From assembly GCA_002254385.1 (NCBI GenBank), contig NJDO01000040.1, positions 1 to 21,222 of the forward strand: a stretch of 21,222 nucleotides of DNA, written 5' to 3'. The notes under the pieces are model-generated. The model saw only the letters and a program-made list of their open reading frames with translations, was not told where the DNA came from and made no database searches. Shown here in pieces: positions 15,300 through 21,222 of this stretch. The stretch comes from Thermoplasmatales archaeon ex4484_6. Its GTDB lineage: Archaea > Thermoplasmatota > Penumbrarchaeia > Penumbrarchaeales > Penumbrarchaeaceae. The first letter of the stretch is position 1. Every line of letters begins with the position of its first letter. Both the position numbers and the translations under genes were made by a program.

Positions 15300-16302
15300 G
15301 GTCGTTTCGGTGGGTTTCGGCTACGGCGGATCCGTTCCGGTGCTGAAAGATGTGAGCATAAGCGTGGGTGATGGCGAGGTATACACGCTCCTTGGGAGCT
15401 CCGGTTCCGGAAAGACAACGCTTCTGAACATCATCGCCGGCTTCCTGCGACCGGACAGCGGACGGGTGATGCTCGATGGTGAGGACATCACTCATATCAG
15501 ACCCGAGCGGAGAGGGGTTGGAATGGTATTCCAGGATTATGCGCTCTTTCCGCACATGAACGTCAGGAACAACATCCTGTTCCCGATGAAGGCCCGAAAT
15601 CTTGCCAGGGCCGAGATGGATGGAAGGGCGGATGAACTGTGCGAACTAGTGGGAATATCACACCTCAGGGACAGGATGCCATCGGAGCTGTCAGGTGGTG
15701 AGAAGCAAAGGACAGCGATTGCCAGGGCACTCGCTGCGGATCCCCGGGTGCTTCTCCTGGACGAACCGCTGTCGGCTCTGGATGCGGCCCTAAGGATCGA
15801 ACTGAGAGGTGAGCTCCGGTCCCTTCTGTCCTCGCTTGAGGTTCCCACGCTTTACATAACCCACGATCAGCGGGAGGCCATGGCGATCTCCGACAGGATC
15901 GGTTATCTTCTCGATGGGCGGATCATCGAGGAGGGCACTCCGGAAAAGCTCTACTGGCGACCCGAGAGGGTGCAGACAGCATCGTTCTTGGGTTTCGGGA
16001 ACATATTCAGGGTGAAGGCAAGGGGGAACGGTTCGATCGCCACGCCTCTTGGCCCGATACCCTGGAATGGTGACATGCCTTCCCATATCGGGTTCAGACC
16101 CGATTCTGTCCGGATCGGAACGGACGGAGGCGGGTTGAAGGGGAAAGTGATCTCCAGCGAGTACCGCGGTTCCAGCCTCTTCCTTCGGGTCAGCTGCCGC
16201 AGTGTCGTTGTCATAATGGAGGTGGACCCTCACATCGGGGCCGGGAAAGGTGATGAAGTCACCTTCTCGATTCCACGTGATTCCATTGTACCATTGAGAT
16301 GA
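15289..16302 (+). CDS. thiQ: ABC transporter ATPase of the thiamine importer (ThiQ-like, with TOBE-type tail)
   Basis: The 337-residue protein hydrolyses ATP to drive the ThiB-ThiP importer from the cytoplasmic side. Walker A is GSSGSGKTT, the Q-loop VFQDYALFPHMNV, the signature LSGGEKQR, Walker B VLLLDEP with D-loop SALD, and the switch His is in YITHD. About 100 residues after the core form a beta-rich TOBE-type tail. Bacterial ThiQ usually ends near 230 residues without this tail; PotA/FbpC-type ATPases have it. The start is GTG 15289 within the end of thiP, after a G-rich site. Substrate assignment comes from the operon; sequence alone would also fit iron or polyamine import. It ends 33 bp from the convergent HTH gene. 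Confidence 0.88.
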   Translation: MTLEVVSVGFGYGGSVPVLKDVSISVGDGEVYTLLGSSGSGKTTLLNIIAGFLRPDSGRVMLDGEDITHIRPERRGVGMVFQDYALFPHMNVRNNILFPMKARNLARAEMDGRADELCELVGISHLRDRMPSELSGGEKQRTAIARALAADPRVLLLDEPLSALDAALRIELRGELRSLLSSLEVPTLYITHDQREAMAISDRIGYLLDGRIIEEGTPEKLYWRPERVQTASFLGFGNIFRVKARGNGSIATPLGPIPWNGDMPSHIGFRPDSVRIGTDGGGLKGKVISSEYRGSSLFLRVSCRSVVVIMEVDPHIGAGKGDEVTFSIPRDSIVPLR

Positions 16303-16335
16303 ATTGAGATAAGAACGGTATGAGCGATCGGGAGG

Positions 16336-16968
16336 TTATCTTTTCAGATAGAGCTGGATCACCTTCTTCTGGGCGGATCTCAGTGTGTATGAGATGTAGG
16401 CGGTGGAGACGCCCAGCTTCAGGGCGAGCTCCCTTACACCCACATCCTTTGGGAAATTGTAATAACCCATATCCAGGGCTGCCTTCAGGACCCTCTCCTG
16501 TTCCTTTGTCAGGGAGTCCAGGTTCTTGAATTCCCTCTCCTCGAGGACCCTGTATTTCATGCCGGTGCCGTCCAATCTCTTCAACAGATTGCCCAGGGCT
16601 TCCTTTTTATCATGGACGACCCTCCATTCGACCCACCCGTCATCAAGGACCTTGGCGGACAGGAGGAAAGCCTCCGCGGAGGAAAGGGCCCGGCATCCCA
16701 GACATGATGATGTGCCCACTATCAGTTTCAACTTCGAACCGGACGTTCCGGGCGATGACACGAACTCCACATCATTCATGGACCTCAATCTCTCCATGAC
16801 GAGTTCGGGATCGTTCCCGTTCAGATCGATATCCACGAGGTCCTGGACACCGGATGGTTTGTGAAGAAGGGGGATCGTGTCTATCAGGGAGATGTCAAGG
16901 TCCAGGTCGCCTTTCAGCTTTCCCAGCCAGCATCCCGACAGGTCCACCTGAAGTATCATCTCGTGCAC
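16336..16968 (-). CDS. Bat-type (HTH_10) transcriptional regulator with a CxxC-containing sensor region
   Basis: The C-terminal ~55 residues (LTKEQERVLKAALDMGYYNF ... LGVSTAYISYTLRSAQKKVI) match the HTH of the bacterio-opsin-activator family, common in euryarchaea. The N-terminal part is a beta-rich domain starting MILQVDLSGCWLGKL, with a SSCLGCRALS segment whose CxxC could bind a metal or act as a redox switch. I placed the start at GTG 16968, with GGTG 5 bases upstream, because a TATA-like ATTCAATTAAAT lies at 17006-17017. An upstream in-frame ATG at 17004 would overlap the expected promoter, but is not excluded; ATG 16959 is a third option. It is convergent with thiQ. Its target genes are unknown. 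Confidence 0.85.
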   Translation of the reverse strand: MHEMILQVDLSGCWLGKLKGDLDLDISLIDTIPLLHKPSGVQDLVDIDLNGNDPELVMERLRSMNDVEFVSSPGTSGSKLKLIVGTSSCLGCRALSSAEAFLLSAKVLDDGWVEWRVVHDKKEALGNLLKRLDGTGMKYRVLEEREFKNLDSLTKEQERVLKAALDMGYYNFPKDVGVRELALKLGVSTAYISYTLRSAQKKVIQLYLKR

Positions 16969-17028
16969 ATCAACACCGTTACCGAGGGGGGTGATGGCGG
17001 ACATGATTTAATTGAATTACTGTGGCGG

Positions 17029-17064
17029 TCCGCACCCTGCCCGGTGCTTTCCCGGGAGTGCGGA
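17029..17064. terminator. GC-rich hairpin after the 17137-20874 gene
   Basis: TCCGCAC (17029-17035) pairs with GTGCGGA (17058-17064), and inside it CCCGG pairs with CCGGG. The stem lies about 75 bases past the stop of the large surface protein, before the Bat-type gene. No T-run follows on the minus strand, so it may stabilise an RNA end rather than terminate. Confidence 0.4.
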
Positions 17065-17136
17065 TGCTCCATGTCTTGCTGCCAGCGCCGAGCAAGGACC
17101 TTTGTAGGTCGATCCGAAACATCCTCTGCGGTCCAT

Positions 17137-20100
17137 CTACCGGTCGGTTTCCGGCCGGGGTGTTTCCGGAGCTTCAGCACCGGGATCGATTTCCGGGATC
17201 CGTTCTCCCTCCGGTGTGCTCTCTATGGGTCCTCCGGTAACACCTTCGCCGGGTTCTTCCTTTCCTTCTCTCGGTGGGCCCTGTTTCACCTGGACCGGAG
17301 GGGGGACTGGCATCCGGAAAGGCATTCCCTGTCTCAGTGCGGGATGACCGGGTGGATAGTGAAGATGTCCTTCTGTCTTCTCTTCCTCCCTCTCCTCCTT
17401 ATCAGTATCGGTTGAGGTCTTTTCCCTTCCCTTTCTTATGGTTATGAAGACGGCTATCGCAATGAACAGCAGTATCAGCAGGATGAGAACGGGAATGATT
17501 ATCACAAGGGGTGAGATCCCCTTCTCTTCCTTTGGTTTCTCCTCCTTGACGATGATTACCTTGTTTCCGTTCGCACCATGTCCGGCGGTATCGAAACCGC
17601 ATATCACGGAATCGCCAAGGGACCGGACGTAATATGTGGATCCGAATATCTCGAGGTCCTCCGCAGGTATGTTCCAGGACACCAGCTGTTCCATCTCCAG
17701 GGTCCATATTATGGAGTTCCCATCTATTCTCGGAGAACCGAGTTCATTTCCATCACCGTAGGACAGGCAGTCGACATCGCCCAGAGGGTAGTACGATCCG
17801 TTGTCGGGTTGTATGTACCCTATGTCGAAAAGACCCAGTGAATTCGGGTCGAATGCTCCCTCACTGTACATGTCGTTCACGAAGAAGAGGCGGTAAATGC
17901 ACCATTCGCCTTTCCCGAAGGAGGGGTCCATCTCGGAGTAGGGTAAGGGCTCGCCGTCAAGGGTCATGATGATACGGACCGTGGTGTAATCCACCTCTGT
18001 TCTGATATTGGTGATATTCGCAGGTCCGATATCCTCGTTCCTCACGGACCCCGAATGGCCGAATATGTCCATGACATCGAACACGATGGGGGATGACGTA
18101 CCGTTATGGTTGAACAGAAGTGACGATGCTTCATACGGTGGTTCCGGTATGAAAACATCAAAAACGAACGTACCCAGCAACCTCTCGTCATCCCTGTCCA
18201 TGACCCAGACGGTGATATTTATCTCTCCCTCCGTGTCCAGTGTTTTGTTGAGGAACGGTTTGTTGCTCGTCTCGTCTCCGTTCACGTACCAGCTGATGAA
18301 CAGGTCTTCAACATCGCTGTCCGCGTCCCAGATATCGACGGAGAGATGGACCTCCGTTCCTATCTCCACGGGACCGGGTTCGACGTCGATCGTGACTTTC
18401 CCCGCCGGAGGATCGTTCACAGGGTCGAAATATACCGTGTAGTTGTGCGTTGCCGTCAGGAACCCGTCGGAGGCCGTCACAGTCAGGTTGCAGTCCGCTG
18501 AATAGTTCTCTCCGGGGAAGATATCCAGTTCATCATTCTCATCAAGGATCAACGTCATGTTTCCGTTGGATGAGATGTTGAACAGGAGCACATCCTCATC
18601 GGCGTCCGTGAAAAGGGTGCTCACATTGAGCGCATCCAATAGAGGCGTGTCCTCGGTAATGACGAGATACTGCTCCGCATCTCCGATGAAGACGGGAGGA
18701 GAGTCCGAGATGATGAGCTCTTTGAACGAGGGTTCCGAGAATTCCACCCCGTCCCATGACGCCACCTCGCAGAGAATCGTATCTCCCTTCTTGGTGAATG
18801 TGTTGATGAGTCTCCCGTAATCATCGAACGTGGCATTCTCCCGGGTTGCAAGGTTCTGAAGCTCCCCGTTTATGTAGAATCTGTACCTGTATGTCAGCAG
18901 TACTCCTTCAAGGTCGAAACCGGGCTCATCGAGTCTGATGTATATCGAATCCTCTGTGGTGGGAGCTGAAGGATAGATGGAGAATAGAGGCGGCTCCGGC
19001 CTCACGTTCTCTATGGATGTGATGTTCATGAGATCGAATGTGGTCACCCATCCGAGCTCATCGGTCACGTTGATCCTGAAGGAGCAGTTCCCGAGCCTTG
19101 CCATCGGTGAGGGAGCTATCGTTCCCAGGAATCTCCCCGTCACTTCATCGTAAGTGAAAGATGAGGAAAAGGAGGAATTCCATTCATCGGATCCGTTCTC
19201 CTTCAGGAGGAGCTCCAGCCTCAGGTTCTCCACGTTCTGATCGGTATCGTTGAGGACCACGGTGACGTTTGCTTCCATGGTTCGGTGGATCCTGTCAGCC
19301 ACCGTGATATTCTCTAACACCGGATGCTGGTTGTCGACCCATGATACTCCCACATCGTAGATATGGGGGAAATGTGACTCTTCCACGGAATCTCTTTTCA
19401 ATCTAAATCTTATCTTTATCGAGTTATATTCGACGGGATCCAGATTTGAAAGATCAATATTCTTTCCTCGAAGATCCCCGAATCCGGGTATGGAACGGCC
19501 ATTTACTGAGTCCAGAATATCTATTTGGATTTTCCCGGAAACTCCCAGGGAATAATTGAGTTTTAAATATTCCCAGTATGAATCCGCGGGTTTCAAGATG
19601 GTCTTTGTTATGGCGACACCGTTCCATTGGTCCCAAACCATTCTCAGCTCTCCGTCATAAGTGATAATTGAAGATAAATAACCAATTCCGTTATTATTCC
19701 AGAGAGGATCCCAGTAACCATGAATGGATTGCCAGCACAATCTCCAGTAGTAGAGAGTTGGAACATTGTAAAGGTCCTTGATCAGATCGATTCTCAATTT
19801 AATTGGATAGAGACTCCTGGGAACCTTCCCCTTCAAACTCATTTCCCTGTAAAGAGTTACTTTGATCAAACCGGGTATCGGAGAGCCATCATTTCCAAGG
19901 ACCGTGAGTCTAATTTCCGAAAAGTACCCTGTCCCCCATCCGAATAATGATAGTTCCATATCCTCGGGTATTTCGATGGGGACCGTTTCGAACCATGCCT
20001 CACCATCCCAATCATAGATGGTAAAGAAATCCAAGAATAGGGTATTTGATTGATTGGCAGGTAAGAATGTCTGCAATCTGCTGATATTCGAAAAATCTCC

Positions 20101-20874
20101 TTCAATGTTTTTATTATTGTAATATACTATAGAACTGTAGCTTGGATTAACCGTAAGAGAAAATTTCTTTTCAAGAAGGTTGATATAAAAAGTACAATCC
20201 ACCCATTCATCTTGAGAAATGAGATGCCCGATGGAATGGATACTGTCTCCGGTCTCGACTCGGATGTATCCATTCATGGTTCCGATTGACAGGACAATAT
20301 CGTCATCTGTTGTATTTGATGTTTCAGCGCTCATGAGCTGGATCTTGAAATCAAATTTTCCATTGTATCTTATTGTCTGTGTGTTAAAAGATATTTTTAA
20401 GGTAAACCGTGACAGATCGAACCCTTTCGTCATGAAGACAGAGGGAATTGAAGATGAATTCTTCGAATGCATTGCACTCTGGCTCGAACCGGCTTCAAAA
20501 ACCCTTTCAACGGAAAAATCGCCCGAGTTCATTGTCGGATGTCTTGTATAATTTACACTTGTTGTGAGGTCAGTTCCCAGGGGATATGATTCAAAATCAT
20601 CTTCATAGAGATTGGATGCTGTTACATGATGGTGTTTCAATGAAATATTATCCATTCTCTCAATATATTCAGGATTATTGAAAAAGTCAATAACCTCGCC
20701 CCCCAACGGAGGGTATTCGGGGTTTTCCTCTCTCGTATATCCGGGATCTCTCGTCGGCCTCTCATCGGCGATCCCGGATGAGCCTCCGGAGTTCATGTTG
20801 ATGACGGAAAACGAGACAGCGATCATTAGCAGTACGATTAAAGGTGAGATCAATCTCTTCCCAATTTCCTGCAA
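17137..20874 (-). CDS. Giant type I membrane surface protein with LamG-like and cadherin/Ig-like domains
   Basis: The 1245-residue protein starts at TTG 20874: AGGAGG (20882-20887) lies 7 bases upstream, and a TATA box at 20912-20920 predicts initiation near 20890, too late for ATG 20901. A signal peptide follows (ISPLIVLLMIAVSFSVI). Residues ~80-270 resemble a LamG/concanavalin-like lectin fold (DDFESYPLGTD...). Several beta-sandwich domains then follow, including cadherin-like repeats with DADED, VNDPP and DADSD calcium-type motifs. Many NxS/T sequons suggest glycosylation. A membrane helix (about 1118-1145) precedes a ~100-residue Glu/Pro-rich cytoplasmic tail. Adhesion or cell-surface binding is an inference; no catalytic motif is seen. 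The coding DNA for the first ~500 residues is distinctly more AT-rich than the rest. Confidence 0.85.
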   Translation of the reverse strand: MQEIGKRLISPLIVLLMIAVSFSVINMNSGGSSGIADERPTRDPGYTREENPEYPPLGGEVIDFFNNPEYIERMDNISLKHHHVTASNLYEDDFESYPLGTDLTTSVNYTRHPTMNSGDFSVERVFEAGSSQSAMHSKNSSSIPSVFMTKGFDLSRFTLKISFNTQTIRYNGKFDFKIQLMSAETSNTTDDDIVLSIGTMNGYIRVETGDSIHSIGHLISQDEWVDCTFYINLLEKKFSLTVNPSYSSIVYYNNKNIEGDFSNISRLQTFLPANQSNTLFLDFFTIYDWDGEAWFETVPIEIPEDMELSLFGWGTGYFSEIRLTVLGNDGSPIPGLIKVTLYREMSLKGKVPRSLYPIKLRIDLIKDLYNVPTLYYWRLCWQSIHGYWDPLWNNNGIGYLSSIITYDGELRMVWDQWNGVAITKTILKPADSYWEYLKLNYSLGVSGKIQIDILDSVNGRSIPGFGDLRGKNIDLSNLDPVEYNSIKIRFRLKRDSVEESHFPHIYDVGVSWVDNQHPVLENITVADRIHRTMEANVTVVLNDTDQNVENLRLELLLKENGSDEWNSSFSSSFTYDEVTGRFLGTIAPSPMARLGNCSFRINVTDELGWVTTFDLMNITSIENVRPEPPLFSIYPSAPTTEDSIYIRLDEPGFDLEGVLLTYRYRFYINGELQNLATRENATFDDYGRLINTFTKKGDTILCEVASWDGVEFSEPSFKELIISDSPPVFIGDAEQYLVITEDTPLLDALNVSTLFTDADEDVLLFNISSNGNMTLILDENDELDIFPGENYSADCNLTVTASDGFLTATHNYTVYFDPVNDPPAGKVTIDVEPGPVEIGTEVHLSVDIWDADSDVEDLFISWYVNGDETSNKPFLNKTLDTEGEINITVWVMDRDDERLLGTFVFDVFIPEPPYEASSLLFNHNGTSSPIVFDVMDIFGHSGSVRNEDIGPANITNIRTEVDYTTVRIIMTLDGEPLPYSEMDPSFGKGEWCIYRLFFVNDMYSEGAFDPNSLGLFDIGYIQPDNGSYYPLGDVDCLSYGDGNELGSPRIDGNSIIWTLEMEQLVSWNIPAEDLEIFGSTYYVRSLGDSVICGFDTAGHGANGNKVIIVKEEKPKEEKGISPLVIIIPVLILLILLFIAIAVFITIRKGREKTSTDTDKEEREEEKTEGHLHYPPGHPALRQGMPFRMPVPPPVQVKQGPPREGKEEPGEGVTGGPIESTPEGERIPEIDPGAEAPETPRPETDR

Positions 20875-20911
20875 GGAAAAACCTCCTAACGGAAATTGCA
20901 TGGATGCTGGA

Positions 20912-20920
20912 GTATAAAAT
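20912..20920 (-). promoter_or_regulatory. TATA box of the giant surface protein gene
   Basis: The minus strand reads ATTTTATAC. A start near 20890 gives a leader just long enough to include AGGAGGT at 20881-20887 before TTG 20874. Confidence 0.55.
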
Positions 20921-21002
20921 GCTTTTCACGGTAAAATTTACAAGAACCGACATTTCTTCAATTCAACTTGGAATTTACGGCAGTCGAAATGCTCGATCAC
21001 CC

Positions 21003-21019
21003 AAGGGTTCGAATCCCTT
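21003..21019 (+). other. Isolated tRNA T-arm-like hairpin
   Basis: AAGGG-TTCGAAT-CCCTT is a perfect 5-bp stem with the exact seven-base T-loop consensus, followed by CGTCGAT in the place of an acceptor 3' strand. No matching 5' acceptor (ATCGACG), D-arm or anticodon arm is found upstream, so this is not an intact tRNA. It could be a tRNA 3' remnant, as left by element integration, or chance. Confidence 0.35.
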
Positions 21020-21046
21020 CGTCGATCATGGACATTGAACGATCAA

Positions 21047-21054
21047 GATTATAT
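21047..21054 (+). promoter_or_regulatory. TATA box for candidate RNA at 21071
   Basis: GATTATAT is centred about 22-25 bases before GTGCTCCC (21071). A second TATA-like run (TATAATATT, 21191-21199) stands at a similar distance before the repeated GTGCTCCC at 21213. Confidence 0.4.
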
Positions 21055-21070
21055 CGAGATGAGAGAAAGA

Positions 21071-21189
21071 GTGCTCCCGGCGGGAGGGGGAGCAGGTTTG
21101 ACCGGAATACGATTGATATACCCTGCGACCCCTGAGATGAAAAACGGATTTGATCATCTGCGATCATTTTTCATCGGAGCTGAGAGCAC
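21071..21189 (+). ncRNA. Candidate three-way-junction structured RNA, apparently repeated in tandem
   Basis: The ends pair: GTGCTC (21071-21076) with GAGCAC (21184-21189). A second helix is GGGG-A-GCAGG (21087-21096) with CCTGC-GA-CCCC (21122-21132). A third is GATGAAAAA (21136-21144) with TTTTTCATC (21167-21175), enclosing TGATC/GATCA. Together they make a closed three-way junction of about 119 bases with a TATA box in register. AGAGTGCTCCC at 21068-21078 recurs at 21211-21221, after another AT-rich element, so a second copy may begin at the window edge. It is not 5S, SRP or RNase P RNA as far as conserved motifs show. No coding potential is seen in this region (20902-21222). Confidence 0.4.
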
Positions 21190-21222
21190 GTATAATATTA
21201 AAATAAAATCAGAGTGCTCCCA

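Noticed and set aside
21131..21189. TPP riboswitch, from two CTGAGA motifs
   Set aside because: The partner core (CCUGAUCUGGAUAAUGCCAGCG-like) is absent, the site is far from the thiamine genes, and no thiamine gene follows.
21071..21189. 5S rRNA, suggested by length and three-way junction
   Set aside because: The conserved 5S loop sequences are missing.

Overview
The window looks archaeal, most likely a Thermoplasmatota-type euryarchaeon of medium to high GC. TATA boxes lie about 25 bases from start codons, so several transcripts look leaderless or have very short leaders. The tRNA has no encoded CCA. There is an FtsZ homologue, an archaeal-type secretion/pilus ATPase, a Bat-type HTH regulator, and a ThiR-like repressor (HTH plus ThiN). 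The phylum is an inference; no rRNA is present to confirm it.

Layout. 1-344: part of a tandem array of about 140-bp units made of three hairpin types, with base-pair-preserving changes between units. 458-4066 (+): a large surface protein with an FG-GAP propeller, Ig-like domains, one membrane segment and cytoplasmic winged-helix domains. 4093-4260 (-): a 55-residue gene downstream of tRNA-Phe (4300-4372, -). 4565-4951 (+): a small unknown protein. 4954-6465 (-): an operon of a zinc-ribbon/TPR/CxxCxGxG-repeat protein and an FtsZ homologue that lacks most of its GTP-binding core. 6472-7102: a 630-bp non-coding stretch with the ftsZ promoter, an operator-like palindrome and a candidate structured RNA. 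7103-7633 (+): dCMP deaminase. 7767-9590 (-): type II/IV secretion ATPase. 9788-11422 (-): a conserved-looking protein of unknown function.

11530-16302 (+) is a compact thiamine uptake operon: ThiR-like repressor, thiamine-binding protein, two-domain permease and ATPase. It is preceded by two ATAACC-N-GGTTAT palindromes placed where a repressor would block transcription. The expected circuit is repression of uptake by ThiR when thiamine (or a phosphorylated form) is plentiful.

16336-16968 (-) is a Bat-type HTH regulator. 17137-20874 (-) is a second giant surface protein whose N-terminal coding half is visibly more AT-rich than the rest. 20902-21222 holds its promoter, an isolated tRNA T-arm-like hairpin, and a candidate structured RNA whose 5' sequence and TATA box recur 143 bp later at the window edge.

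The observations most worth follow-up are the covarying hairpin array, the FtsZ without its nucleotide-binding loops (next to an unusual zinc-repeat protein), the membrane-anchored winged-helix receptor, and the two candidate structured RNAs.
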